This document shows positions 10,148 to 19,575 of a stretch of 64,000 nt of DNA, piece after piece. This DNA comes from Oceaniferula spumae. Its GTDB lineage: Bacteria > Verrucomicrobiota > Verrucomicrobiia > Verrucomicrobiales > Akkermansiaceae. A model generated the notes under the pieces. The model worked only from the letters and a program-made list of their open reading frames with translations. It was not told the origin of the DNA and did not search any database. Position numbers and translations under genes: made by a program. Position 1 is the stretch's first letter, and each line of letters opens with the position of its first letter. Location: the NCBI RefSeq assembly GCF_042849255.1, contig NZ_AP026866.1, forward strand, positions 806,001 through 870,000, written 5' to 3'.

Positions 10148-10673
10148 ATCGAATTTGTTTGAGGGTTTCCAATTTGCGTTCGAGCTGTTCCAACGCGTAA
10201 CGATATCGTGAGGCTGCGGTGTTTGCTGAGATCGCCATACTCTCGGCGATTTGTTTAAATGTCAGATCTCCCCAGATTTTCAAAGTCACCACTTCGCGGA
10301 GTTTTTCGCCCAAACTATCGACAGCTTCACGTAATAGTTCCGATTCCTCATCTTCTTCAGCGCTAGTATCCAGCCAATGGTCGTCCTGATCATGGAGGAA
10401 AATGATCGCCTCTTCCTTGCGTTTTTTCCGCCCCTGTTTTTTACCATAATCCATGGCAACGAAGCGAAGCACGGAATACGCCAATGGCAGATCCGGCGGC
10501 ACATGATCTCGCTCCTCCTGATAGTGCCACAGCCGGACCAAGGCATTTTGAATCATGTCTTCTGCATCCTCCCGGCTTGCACTTCGCTGGCGAGCATAGA
10601 GCAGCAATCGTGGACCATGCTCCCTGAGCCAGCCTTTCCATGCCTCCGATTGTTGACGTGCGAGATCTGCCAT
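10137..10673 (-). CDS. ECF-family RNA polymerase sigma factor
   Basis: A sigma-70 family regulator with region 2 near the N-terminus (RQRSASREDAEDMIQNALVRLW) and region 4 at the C-terminus (LREVVTLKIWGDLTFKQIAESM, then the helix ANTAASRYRYALEQLERKL). I prefer the ATG at 10673 (MADLARQQ) because the stretch before it, back to a GTG at 10751, does not look like protein. A basic KKQGRKKRKEE segment separates region 2 from an acidic linker. Together with the overlapping membrane protein and the PDZ protein it forms a likely envelope-responsive unit. Regulon unknown. Confidence 0.88.
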   Translation of the reverse strand: MADLARQQSEAWKGWLREHGPRLLLYARQRSASREDAEDMIQNALVRLWHYQEERDHVPPDLPLAYSVLRFVAMDYGKKQGRKKRKEEAIIFLHDQDDHWLDTSAEEDEESELLREAVDSLGEKLREVVTLKIWGDLTFKQIAESMAISANTAASRYRYALEQLERKLETLKQIRYGS

Positions 10674-10752
10674 CACTTTAATAATGCCATATCGAACCGC
10701 ATTTGTCTCTGCGGTTTCTTTTATTTTGGCCGCCCTAAGCCATTGCGCCACA

Positions 10753-12114
10753 TCAGTTCTTGATGAGTGATATCAGAAAATCATGAACGCCCTCCGCAGC
10801 GGACACGTTCTCAGCGTCCTTACAAATCAGAACTGGTTGCTCACCCTCAGGAACCTTATCCCGACCGTGCGAGCCCTTGACCAGGCTGTCATCGAGCGGA
10901 ATGACATCAAGCAGCGCTCTGAACCCGAGTTTCTTCTTGAGCAAAAATGCAGCAATCTTCGCCTTTGGCAGCGACAACTCAGGATCGATGAATAGTTCTA
11001 CAGGGTCGTAGCCCGGTTTGCGATGGATGTCGACACAGCGTGCAAAATCAGGAGCCTTGGAATCATCTTCCCAGTAGTAGTATGTGAACCAGGCATCCTC
11101 TTCAGCCACAGCAACGAAGTCCCCCGCCCTTTCAGTAGCAACTCCTGTGAACCACACTTCTGACGAAGTCCGGACTTCTTCGACACCTTCAATGCTTTCT
11201 AACAACGCCTTTACCTCCTCACGGATCGAGGCATCGTTGACGTAAACGTGAGCAACTTGATGATCAGCGACCGCAAAAACTCGGCAACCTCCACAATCAA
11301 GAGTCTCCAGACCGAGTTCATCTTTCACCTGAATCCATCCTCGTTTGCGAAACTCGCGATTCAGGTGCACGGCTCGATTGACTTTTGAGATGCCATACTC
11401 GGATAACAAAACGACTTCGATATTTCGCTTTTGATAGAAAGCGATCAGGTCCCCGACCACTTCATCGATGGCTTGAAGCTCAGGGGCAATTTCAGGTGCA
11501 TCAGGACCGTATTTTTGCAGACAGTAGTCGAGGTGAGGCAAATAGACGAGATTCAGTGTCGGCTTCTCTTTTTCCTCAATCCATTTCGCTGAATTGGCAA
11601 TCCATTGAGACGATCCGATGCCTGCCGCAGGCCCCCAGAAAGCGGGGAATGGAAACGGCCCCAAATCTGCTTTCAGTGCCTCGCGCAGATCCATCGGCTG
11701 AGTGTGGACATCAAAAACCTTCCGACCATCCGCCGGATACATCGGCCTTGGTGTCACCGACCAATCGGCAGAAGAATACATGTTGTACCACCAAAACATC
11801 TTGGCGCAGGTGAACCCCGGCAGATCTCTACGGAGCCTGTCCCAAATCTTTTCCCCGTGTACGATGTGATTGCTCTGCTTCCAGAACTTCACCTCGGCGG
11901 TTTCTCGGTCATACCAACCGTTGGCCACGATCCCGTGACCTCCTGCATCTTCACCTGTTAGGTAAACAGACTGCGCCGTGCAGGTCACCGCCGGAAAAGC
12001 CGGAGGAAACGAACTAACTGCAACTGAGTTGGCAAAGGCCTGGATCGACGGCGTATGCTCTCCGATCAGGCCTTTTGTTAGGCCAACTACATTAATAACG
12101 GCTGTTCTCTGCAT
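10753..12114 (-). CDS. Type I phosphodiesterase / nucleotide pyrophosphatase-family protein
   Basis: 453 residues of the alkaline phosphatase superfamily. Visible elements are the nucleophile region FPPAFPAVTCTAQSVYLTG (a Thr as nucleophile is typical of this branch), the metal-site stretch NLVYLPHLDYCLQKYGPD (about residue 197) and VLLSEYGISKV (about 255). No signal peptide, so probably cytoplasmic, hydrolysing a phosphodiester or pyrophosphate. The actual substrate cannot be read from the sequence. It lies downstream of gspD by 34 bases on the same strand, and it ends just before the ECF sigma gene. Confidence 0.82.
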   Translation of the reverse strand: MQRTAVINVVGLTKGLIGEHTPSIQAFANSVAVSSFPPAFPAVTCTAQSVYLTGEDAGGHGIVANGWYDRETAEVKFWKQSNHIVHGEKIWDRLRRDLPGFTCAKMFWWYNMYSSADWSVTPRPMYPADGRKVFDVHTQPMDLREALKADLGPFPFPAFWGPAAGIGSSQWIANSAKWIEEKEKPTLNLVYLPHLDYCLQKYGPDAPEIAPELQAIDEVVGDLIAFYQKRNIEVVLLSEYGISKVNRAVHLNREFRKRGWIQVKDELGLETLDCGGCRVFAVADHQVAHVYVNDASIREEVKALLESIEGVEEVRTSSEVWFTGVATERAGDFVAVAEEDAWFTYYYWEDDSKAPDFARCVDIHRKPGYDPVELFIDPELSLPKAKIAAFLLKKKLGFRALLDVIPLDDSLVKGSHGRDKVPEGEQPVLICKDAENVSAAEGVHDFLISLIKN

Positions 12115-12147
12115 AACACAAAAAATAGGACAAGTTAGAAACTCGCC

Positions 12148-14625
12148 CTATCTTCTGGTAGGGTACTGGATTCCCGGGCGCTTAGTCGCAGCCGGAACTG
12201 CAGACTTGGCACTAGGAGCAGCTTGACGCGGAGCTACGACTTTGGACTTCGGCTTACTTGGCAGCACACCATCGGCGAATTCACGGGTCGAGGGAGCTAC
12301 ACTGTAGCGAGACTCCATATCGGACTGTGCTTCGTATTGGTCGGACTCGCCATTAACGATCTTAGGCTGGATGAAGATCAGAAGTTCACGACGATCGATT
12401 TCCTTGAGGTCCCTGCGGAACAGACGCCCTAGTCCAGGGATGCTGCTCAGCACAGGAACTCCGGTGCGGGTGTTCTTGGATGTTTCCGTAACCAATCCGC
12501 CCAACACGACGGTTGAATGGTTTGGAACAGTGACTGTAGTGGAAAGAGACTCGGTAACGATGGTTGGAATCTGATTACCATCAATGGTTTGAACGCCTTG
12601 AGTGTCCTCATTGAGCAGCGAAATCCGCAGTGTCACTTCTTCCTCAGAGTTGATCAGCGGCACCACTTCAAAACGGAGCAGAACATCGCGATACTCAATG
12701 TTGGTACTCTGTGTGGTTCCTGTCGTAGCACCACTGGTAAAGGTATTGGTGGGCACCGCGATACGGCGACCTGATGATATAATCGCCTTACGGTTATTCG
12801 CGGTGTAGACGGTTGGTCTTGATAAGATTTTGAAGTCTGAACGAGTTTCCAACGCACGGATCATGCCGGTGAAATCCTTGATACTACCGTAAACATTCAA
12901 TCCATTCGCGCTGGCTGCATTGAGACCAGTTAGATCACCGAGGGTTCCGAGACCAATGAGGTCACCGATTCCAGTATCGATATTACCGGCTCCATCGCGA
13001 CTCCCGCCACGGGCTGTTTTTCCGATGCTGATGCCGACGTCGACATCATTGTCTAAAGTCACTTCACCGAAGACAGTTGAGATCATCACCTGCTGTGGAC
13101 GACCATCCAATTGATCAATCAACTCGGAAACGATGCGGATGCTTTCAGGTGGGCCTTGGACAAGAATACTGTTGGCCAAGTTATCGGCAACTAACAGAGT
13201 TTTTCCGATTACCAAAGACTCAGGAATATCGCTGACATTGAATTCCTGCACTGACTCGGCAGCCGTGCCGTTGTTTCCACCAGTTTGAGTACCAGTGTTG
13301 CGGTTCTGGTTTTGGTTCTGGTTGCGAGTTGTTTGCTGACGCCCTCCTCCGGCGCCACCGGCATTCTGCTGACCTCCGCCGATTGTACCACCGACACTCT
13401 CTAATGCATCCGCGGCCACGGTTAGGAAGTCACTGGCGATCATGAAACGCAGACGACGTTTGACATAGTTATTTTTGTTAGGCGGCGCATCAAACTCACG
13501 AGCGAGCCCTTCGACGAACACAATATCGACCGGCCGTCCCATGATGAAAATTTTATTGAGTCGTGAGTTTGCCACGATCTGCACTGGAATATCTTCTCCA
13601 GCGGCGGCACCACCTGCAGCACTGCCATTGGATGCTGTATTGGTGACACCCGGCACAGGAGGAGTCGGAGTACGGCCCGCATTCCTGTTTCCAGTATTTC
13701 CAGTCGCGCCAGTGGTCACACCCGCAGTGGTCTTACGCTGCTGCTGGGAGTTCATGATTTCGTTCAGGGTAGTAGCGACTACCTCGGCGTCGGCATACTT
13801 CATAGGAACCCAGACAGTGCTGACATTCCCTGCTGCGACATCAATGAAGTGCTTTTGATTAACCAACTTGCGGATGAATGAAGATTTACCGGTAACGATT
13901 ACTGCTGAGGCATTTGGAACGGGTGCGATTTTGGCTCCAGGTCCGAGGCCGTGGATGCTTTGAGTGAATGTCCTGACAGCGTCCTCGGGCTTGATGAAAT
14001 TGAGCTTCATGAAGTAGGAAATGTAGGCATCACCATCGGGGATGTCATTAGGATCATCAATCATGATCTCGGTATCACCTGGAGCATCAGCACCTGATCC
14101 TTGTGCCTTGGGAAGGAGTTTCACCTCATTGACACCGCTGGGAACGAAGGCAAATCCCTCCATGTTCAGAATTTTATCTAACAAAGTAGCAGCTTCTGCA
14201 TTGGTCAATGGACCACGCTGATAAAAACGAATCTCCAAGTTTTGGGTCGCCGAGCTCAACAGCACGCGCTTGCCGGTGTATTTGGTATATTCATCGGCGA
14301 CATCTTGGTCGTCCCAATTGCTACCGTCGATCACCCCGTTTGCGGGCACAGCGAGGGCGTTTGGATCCACTTGTCTGTTAGCCCCCTGTGGTGCTACACC
14401 TTGATTGACGGGCTGGACGCCTTGAGGGGCCGCTGGGTTCGCGCCGGGAACGGGTGGCCGTGCCGGAGCTGCGGGTACTTTTGGCACTGGTGGATTCACA
14501 TTAGGAGCGGGAACGGCACCAGGCTGGCCTGCCGGCTTTACCGCTTCACCTGGCTTGGTTGGTGTCTGGGCTTGTGCGACTGCACAAAGCGTTAGAGAGA
14601 GAAAAACAGAAGTGACAGATTTCAT
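12148..14625 (-). CDS. gspD: Type II secretion outer-membrane secretin GspD
   Basis: 825 residues forming the outer-membrane channel of a type II secretion system. Signal peptide (to AVAQAQ), then a Pro/Ala-rich linker (about residues 20-85). Next come an N0-like domain (DDQDVADEYTKYTGKRVLL), N1-N3 ring domains with Gly/Asn/Gln-rich insertions near 300-340 and 420-455, and the secretin domain. The last shows VPVLSSIPGLGRLFRRD and ends LLIFIQPKIV near residue 765, followed by a basic Pro-rich tail. It is the last gene of the operon that starts at gspG, which is unusual because gspD more often leads. Confidence 0.95.
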   Translation of the reverse strand: MKSVTSVFLSLTLCAVAQAQTPTKPGEAVKPAGQPGAVPAPNVNPPVPKVPAAPARPPVPGANPAAPQGVQPVNQGVAPQGANRQVDPNALAVPANGVIDGSNWDDQDVADEYTKYTGKRVLLSSATQNLEIRFYQRGPLTNAEAATLLDKILNMEGFAFVPSGVNEVKLLPKAQGSGADAPGDTEIMIDDPNDIPDGDAYISYFMKLNFIKPEDAVRTFTQSIHGLGPGAKIAPVPNASAVIVTGKSSFIRKLVNQKHFIDVAAGNVSTVWVPMKYADAEVVATTLNEIMNSQQQRKTTAGVTTGATGNTGNRNAGRTPTPPVPGVTNTASNGSAAGGAAAGEDIPVQIVANSRLNKIFIMGRPVDIVFVEGLAREFDAPPNKNNYVKRRLRFMIASDFLTVAADALESVGGTIGGGQQNAGGAGGGRQQTTRNQNQNQNRNTGTQTGGNNGTAAESVQEFNVSDIPESLVIGKTLLVADNLANSILVQGPPESIRIVSELIDQLDGRPQQVMISTVFGEVTLDNDVDVGISIGKTARGGSRDGAGNIDTGIGDLIGLGTLGDLTGLNAASANGLNVYGSIKDFTGMIRALETRSDFKILSRPTVYTANNRKAIISSGRRIAVPTNTFTSGATTGTTQSTNIEYRDVLLRFEVVPLINSEEEVTLRISLLNEDTQGVQTIDGNQIPTIVTESLSTTVTVPNHSTVVLGGLVTETSKNTRTGVPVLSSIPGLGRLFRRDLKEIDRRELLIFIQPKIVNGESDQYEAQSDMESRYSVAPSTREFADGVLPSKPKSKVVAPRQAAPSAKSAVPAATKRPGIQYPTRR

Positions 14626-14685
14626 GAATATTGTGAGAGTGAGGATAACCTAGAGGTGTTTAGAGGAATCGAGATGGTTTTGGAA

Positions 14686-15246
14686 CTACTTTCTTCTCGG
14701 CACAGAGCGCACACGCGGTGTGTTCGACGAGCTACTACTGCTTGAACGACCGGGGATTGGTGGGCGCGCGCCGCTTTTTGAACTCACTTGGGGATTCGTT
14801 TTCCCTGTAGGCTTGGCTGCAGCCGTAGGACGAATTTTGATCAATTTTTCATCGTAACTGATCCATGCGGTCTGGCTGCCTTTGCGGATCTGCACTCTCG
14901 ACTTCTCATTATCCTTCACATCCTGTTGGACTTGGATCAGCTGCCAGTCACCCGTGGTAAATCCAGGCAAAAAGCGGACTCTCTCCTTGCGGTCTTTTTT
15001 ACTAATCAATGTCACCGAGTATCCTTTGCCACTGGGGCGAATGCTGCCCAGCATCCAGTCACGCTCCAAAGGAGACTCCACTGTGGTAGGTTCCACGACT
15101 GGCTTGATGGTAAATGGTGAATTCGTCCACAAATTCGAATATTGCATCAATCGTGGTTTCGTAGGCGGATCAGCGGAGGCTGTTCCGATCGTAGCCAAAA
15201 GCACGATGGCTGTGGCGGCCTTGATGATAGATGAATGGAAGCTCAT
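14686..15246 (-). CDS. Small secreted protein in the GspC/P position of the T2SS operon
   Basis: 186 residues. Signal peptide (VLLATIGTASA), then a region of about 110 residues with SPFTIKPVVEP, DWMLGSIRPSGKGYSVTLISKKDRKERV and TAWISYDEKLIKIRP. A Ser-rich, basic low-complexity tail ends it. The predicted short beta strands and the position between gspM and gspD recall the periplasmic linker domain (HR) of GspC or PilP, which joins the inner-membrane platform to the secretin. This is inference from context; I see no direct family signature. The operon has no other gspC candidate. Confidence 0.6.
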   Translation of the reverse strand: MSFHSSIIKAATAIVLLATIGTASADPPTKPRLMQYSNLWTNSPFTIKPVVEPTTVESPLERDWMLGSIRPSGKGYSVTLISKKDRKERVRFLPGFTTGDWQLIQVQQDVKDNEKSRVQIRKGSQTAWISYDEKLIKIRPTAAAKPTGKTNPQVSSKSGARPPIPGRSSSSSSSNTPRVRSVPRRK

Positions 15247-15367
15247 GGTAAGTGATTTGGTTTGGATTCAGGGCTAGGTTATTCTCTAGCTAATGAAACG
15301 CCAGTGAGAGGCTGAATTGTCTGTTTTCGTGGTAATCTTCTGAACTTGTGGACTTCACTGAGCTGAC

Positions 15368-15931
15368 TTAATTGGCGGTGACATTGTCATCCAGCAAGTC
15401 GTCAGCAGCAGGCGCAAACCACTGGGTGATTTCGAGTTCGCAGTCGATACGAGTGGGATCATCACGCTGTGGGGAAATTCGCAACATGGTGACTGAACGG
15501 CTTTTTTCGGGATTTTGCAATTCTGTGATCCATCGGTAAAACTCAGGATCGCGAGCATTGACCAAGACTTTCACCCGGGCAATGTGATAAGCACCAGTGG
15601 GTTCAGCTTCTTCACGGACTGGCACCGGCCGTTTTTTCATGGTAATTCCGTTCCGTTGAGCGCTTTGCTCCGCAAAGGTGACCAGATCAGCCCTGACTGC
15701 GGCGTGAGTCCCCTCCTTGGGCGCATAATCAATCAACCAATTCATCTCGGCGATCCGCTCGTCAGCCTCAAGAAGCTGTTTTTCTTTCAAAGCTATCTCT
15801 TTGGCTCCTTTATCGAGTGCGATTTCCTTTTTCTGCTTAGCCGCCGTGTAGGAGGTATACAGAAACAGGTTCACAATGATGAACGCAGCCCCAAAGAGAA
15901 GGAAGATCAGTTTTTTCTCGCGATCATTCAT
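15368..15931 (-). CDS. gspM: GspM/PilO-like inner-membrane platform protein
   Basis: 187 residues: a short cytoplasmic N-terminus (MNDREKK), one membrane helix (LIFLLFGAAFIIVNLFLY), a periplasmic coiled coil rich in Lys/Glu/Ala, and a ferredoxin-like region (IARVKVLVNARDPEFYRWITELQ). This is the GspM/PilO layout. It overlaps the end of gspL by four bases (ATGA), indicating coupled translation. It pairs with GspL in the secretion platform. Confidence 0.78.
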   Translation of the reverse strand: MNDREKKLIFLLFGAAFIIVNLFLYTSYTAAKQKKEIALDKGAKEIALKEKQLLEADERIAEMNWLIDYAPKEGTHAAVRADLVTFAEQSAQRNGITMKKRPVPVREEAEPTGAYHIARVKVLVNARDPEFYRWITELQNPEKSRSVTMLRISPQRDDPTRIDCELEITQWFAPAADDLLDDNVTAN

Positions 15932-17250
15932 TGTTCGATCTCACTTCCTTTGAGGATTCCTTCGAAGGTGAAGTTCCATCGGTTGGTCTTGGTATCGGAT
16001 CCTATTACCGGCGGTTTCCAATCGTAATCTGACATGTTTCGTTTGAGTTTTTCACCAAAGGCACTGGCGTGCTTGATCTCGGTAGCCTCGCCACTGATGT
16101 AAACGCGCTCGCTGTTCGCTTCGAAAACTTTGAATCGCAGCGACTGGCTTTGGTTAGGCGGAATAATTTCAGCACTGCGATGAAGTGCCGTCAGCGGCCA
16201 GTGACGGTTATCCACCAGTGGCGAAAGGTCATTCCAATCTGTGTAGAATAAACCCACATCGCCATGGGCCAAGTTGATCTGTTGAAGTTCTTTTTCCTGT
16301 TTAGCCAGTTTCTTATCGAGCTTGTAGTAGCCGAATCCGAGATAACCGATAATGCCCAGATAGACTAACAGCGCAGCGGCAATCATCAGGTTCCGCTGCT
16401 GGCGCTCAGCTTTCAGCTTCTGTTCAGCACGCACATCGGCGGGAACGAGGCGGCTTAGTGTTGCGGGTAAAATCGGATGAGGTTTGGGCTCGGCTATGAT
16501 CTCGGCATTGAGTGATTTCCCCAAGGCCTGAATGACTTCATCCGATGGATCAGAGCTCGTGCCGGTGGTCCACACGGTGGCGTTTTCCATTTCCAAACTC
16601 ACGCCCTGAATGCTGAGCTGGGAAAGAGCGAGACGAATGTCGCGCACGGCATCCGCACCGAGGGATGAACCAGGTAACGATTGGAAATAAGTAAGATGTC
16701 CACCACTGGAAACGGCGAAAACCCAGCGACCTAATTCCCGCCAGAGTGTCACAGCATTCCCCGGTAATGGGAAAAATCTCGGTGAGATATCAAACATGTT
16801 AGGAGCACTAGATGGCATCGTGCCTTCTTCCGGAGCTGCTAACACAACATTGAGTAAGGTGCTTTGCCCGTCCTCTCGACCGGCTGGAAAAACGTCTGTC
16901 AATCGACCAGCACCCAGATCTGGCCGGACTCCGATTTTTTCCAGATGCATCGCTGCAAGATCATCATACATGCTGACATCCTCAGTCTGGACTTTAAATG
17001 GAACAGCCAAAGCCTCGCGAACAGGGAAGCCCATGATCAATCGACCTTTGGGAATTTTGTCCAAATCTGAAGCTTGCGCTGGCCCGTTTTCGAGCGTTCG
17101 GCGGAATCCTTGCTCTCGCGTGCCCTGCCATATCTCCCATCCTTCTGGACCGGGTATCAGCAGTGTGTTTTCTGTTTTGCTACTCAAGGGAAAATAATGT
17201 CGTTGGTTCGTCTCTAATATGCAAGTCCCGCATTCGCAATACAGCGTCAC
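15928..17250 (-). CDS. gspL: GspL-like type II secretion platform protein
   Basis: A cytoplasmic actin-like region (GPEGWEIWQG, RLIMGFPVREALAVPF, GGHLTYFQSLPG), a membrane helix (NLMIAAALLVYLGIIGYLGFGYY) and a periplasmic domain with SQSLRFKVFEANSERVYISGEA. This order matches GspL/PilMN. The reading frame is open back to 17394, but that would overlap gspK by 128 bases. The first reasonable start after the gspK stop is a GTG at 17250 (MTLYCECG), about 440 residues; I use it with low certainty. It would recruit a GspE ATPase, which is not in this cluster. Confidence 0.75.
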   Translation of the reverse strand: MTLYCECGTCILETNQRHYFPLSSKTENTLLIPGPEGWEIWQGTREQGFRRTLENGPAQASDLDKIPKGRLIMGFPVREALAVPFKVQTEDVSMYDDLAAMHLEKIGVRPDLGAGRLTDVFPAGREDGQSTLLNVVLAAPEEGTMPSSAPNMFDISPRFFPLPGNAVTLWRELGRWVFAVSSGGHLTYFQSLPGSSLGADAVRDIRLALSQLSIQGVSLEMENATVWTTGTSSDPSDEVIQALGKSLNAEIIAEPKPHPILPATLSRLVPADVRAEQKLKAERQQRNLMIAAALLVYLGIIGYLGFGYYKLDKKLAKQEKELQQINLAHGDVGLFYTDWNDLSPLVDNRHWPLTALHRSAEIIPPNQSQSLRFKVFEANSERVYISGEATEIKHASAFGEKLKRNMSDYDWKPPVIGSDTKTNRWNFTFEGILKGSEIEQ

Positions 17251-17266
17251 CGGGAATAAATTTTTT

Positions 17267-18220
17267 CTACGGAATGATCTCTTCTTTTCGTTCGAGAATG
17301 GCCGGCTGACCAGTGCGACTCCGTAATACCAAGGTGATCCGCCGCTTGACCGTGCCGGCACGTCCGTCGCTGACAATCCGTGTCGTGGTATCATTGACTG
17401 TCAAACGGGGCTCTATTATCGGCTGCTGGAATTCCGAGACACCCAGAAGGCTGAGCGCTTCGGCTAGATTCTGGAATCTTTGGTCGTCTTCAGTATCGCG
17501 TTCACGGTCGGGTCCGAGAATGTGATCAATTAAATCTTGTGCCTCCTCAATGGTTACCTCCGCCGCGGCTGCAATGAGCTCTGCTGATGCCTCATTGACG
17601 TCTAACTTGCCATTACTCCAAATGGTAAACCAATTGCGCCAGTTCGGACGCAAGGCCTCTAACTGATCCATGCCTTTGACTAGGCGCATTTCATCAAGAT
17701 TGTAAAATGGTCGGTTGAACGGATGGTTAGGCCGCCCCTGACTTTCATACCAGTCAACTTCAGCACCATTGAGTTCGGCAAGGTCACCTTCATCGATCCA
17801 ATCGCTCAAGTTATCAATGAGCGTCTGTGCATCTTGAAGCTCCATTCCCCAATCGGTGAATATATCTGTTAGCAGCTGTTTGTCTTTTCGAATCAAGATC
17901 ACGTTGATGTTAAACCTCGCTGCTTCCGATGTGATGCGCGCTTTGTAAGAAATATCCTGTTCTTCATCAGTCCAATCGAGAACCGGGTCCATTTTTTCAA
18001 CGGCGGGGTTTACCGCCACTGCGATACCGCGTTCTGCCACCTGCAGCGCCTCAAAACCATTGAGCTGTGATCCGGCCACATCGGAATCGTAATAAACCAC
18101 CCTCACCGCGGCAAATACGGCCAAGGCAAGCACAGCCATAATCCAAAACACAGCAATCAAGGCACTACCGCGACGGTGTGCCTGAGACTGTGAACTGTGA
18201 ACGATCATATTTACTAACAA
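17267..18220 (-). CDS. gspK: Type II secretion minor pseudopilin GspK
   Basis: 317 residues. The N-terminus has the pseudopilin leader (RRGSALIAVFWIMAVLALAVF), processed before the hydrophobic helix by a prepilin peptidase. The large globular domain follows (FNINVILIRKDKQLL, LIDNLSDWIDEGDLAELNGAE, LGPDRERDTEDDQRF), including the helical insertion typical of GspK. It caps the pseudopilus tip with GspI and GspJ. It starts 8 bases after the gspJ stop. Confidence 0.88.
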   Translation of the reverse strand: MLVNMIVHSSQSQAHRRGSALIAVFWIMAVLALAVFAAVRVVYYDSDVAGSQLNGFEALQVAERGIAVAVNPAVEKMDPVLDWTDEEQDISYKARITSEAARFNINVILIRKDKQLLTDIFTDWGMELQDAQTLIDNLSDWIDEGDLAELNGAEVDWYESQGRPNHPFNRPFYNLDEMRLVKGMDQLEALRPNWRNWFTIWSNGKLDVNEASAELIAAAAEVTIEEAQDLIDHILGPDRERDTEDDQRFQNLAEALSLLGVSEFQQPIIEPRLTVNDTTTRIVSDGRAGTVKRRITLVLRSRTGQPAILERKEEIIP

Positions 18221-18228
18221 AAAATTAA

Positions 18229-19095
18229 CTACCCACCTGGAGGTCCACCTCTGCCGCCATCACCACCATTACCACGACCGCCTTGGCCACCTTGACCTCG
18301 GCCACCGCCTCCGCCGCCACCACCGTTCCCTCCTGGTATTTGCACTCCCCCGGGAATATCGATACCACCACCCTGCCCGGCACCAGGCTGAGCCTGCGGA
18401 CCACCGGGATTCTGCTGAATGATCTGGCGCATGATGACTTCAGGGTTCTGCTTCGGCACCACCCAGAATGTTTGCTGCACAATGTCTGCCGTTGATGAGA
18501 AACGGCAATAAAACTTCACCTGCAAAGGTAACTGCCCATTGTTATCCCACACCGTGGTTGGCTCCATCGTTCTGCCATCGACCACTTCACAGTCACACAT
18601 CCACATGTTCTCGACCAAGGTGATTTCAGCGACAGGTTCGGCGTCAGCATCCCCTGTAGAATCTGAGTCTTCCAAAATCTCCACATCATAAAAGCGCAGC
18701 ACAATATCGACAAATCCGTCACGTTGCTCAACCGTCGCTAGCTGCACAGCTTCAGCGGTCATCGGAACATCCCCCCAGTTGAACGACATGGGGACGTTTT
18801 GAAATGTTAGAGTGAACAGAGTCCGGTTCCTAGCCTCGTAACTCTCCAGTCTCATCACGGCATTGCCTGGAATTTGCTCAAAATGATTCTTCAACAAGTT
18901 GAAAAAGGAGTTTTGCTCCATCGTTTCATTCTGGGTCTCCACCACCGCCTGGCTGAGTTTCATGGACGACTGGGCAACTCGGAAAATCATTCCCACTAAC
19001 ATCCCCATGAGTCCCAACGCGATGACGATTTCCAGCAAAGTGAAACCACCACGCTGCAATCGGTTCGCACTTACGTTTGGACGCTTCCTAATCAT
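18229..19095 (-). CDS. gspJ: Type II secretion minor pseudopilin GspJ with Gly-rich tail
   Basis: 288 residues. The prepilin cleavage site and helix (GGFTLLEIVIALGLMGMLVGM) lie near residue 16. The globular part ends around residue 225, followed by a tail of about 60 residues that is almost wholly Gly, Pro, Gln, Asn and Arg. Usual GspJ proteins lack such a tail; on the outside of the pseudopilus tip it could contact substrate or the secretin. The start overlaps the gspI stop by four bases. Confidence 0.85.
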   Translation of the reverse strand: MIRKRPNVSANRLQRGGFTLLEIVIALGLMGMLVGMIFRVAQSSMKLSQAVVETQNETMEQNSFFNLLKNHFEQIPGNAVMRLESYEARNRTLFTLTFQNVPMSFNWGDVPMTAEAVQLATVEQRDGFVDIVLRFYDVEILEDSDSTGDADAEPVAEITLVENMWMCDCEVVDGRTMEPTTVWDNNGQLPLQVKFYCRFSSTADIVQQTFWVVPKQNPEVIMRQIIQQNPGGPQAQPGAGQGGGIDIPGGVQIPGGNGGGGGGGGRGQGGQGGRGNGGDGGRGGPPGG

Positions 19096-19562
19096 GGTTT
19101 ATAAAGGTTGGCGTAGCGCCAGGTCTCAGCACTCTGTTGCTGCCAGTCTCCATCCGCGAACCAGTGGAAAGTCACTCTGATCCGGAACATGTTCTGCAAC
19201 AACTGGCCGTCTTCGTTTTCCATTTCCATCGGCTCGATCACGGTTTCAATATCGCCGCGCAGAAATGGAAGCTGCTCGCCACCGTCTCCGGTGATATCCA
19301 TCAAGTCGACGGTATCATTGCGCTCTTCGAGATTCGGATTACTCAGAGCATCGATCATCGCACTTTTGAGCACGCGCTGAATACGCATCTCGTCTTGGAT
19401 ACCTGATGCAGTTTTGCTGGTCATGTGCAGCGCCTTGACCAGGGAAACCGCCACAGCTGCGAACAAACCCATGGCGATGACAATCTCCAACAACACGTAG
19501 CCGGCACGTTTGCCGGTTACGCCTTCAGACCGGTTTGCGGTCGATGTTGCAGATATTTTCAT
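19092..19562 (-). CDS. gspI: Type II secretion minor pseudopilin GspI
   Basis: 156 residues. Leader and helix read KRAGYVLLEIVIAMGLFAAVAV, with Tyr after the cleavage-site Gly rather than the usual Phe. A short beta-rich domain follows (FLRGDIETVIEPMEMEN, MFRIRVTFHWFADGDWQ). It lies between gspH and gspJ in the standard order, overlapping gspJ by four bases. Part of the pseudopilus tip complex. Confidence 0.85.
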   Translation of the reverse strand: MKISATSTANRSEGVTGKRAGYVLLEIVIAMGLFAAVAVSLVKALHMTSKTASGIQDEMRIQRVLKSAMIDALSNPNLEERNDTVDLMDITGDGGEQLPFLRGDIETVIEPMEMENEDGQLLQNMFRIRVTFHWFADGDWQQQSAETWRYANLYKP

Positions 19563-19575
19563 TGGATAATATGAG

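Noticed and set aside
17251..17394. Upstream extension of gspL
   Set aside because: It would overlap gspK by 128 bases in another frame and begins with a region unlike GspL; a start after the gspK stop is more likely.
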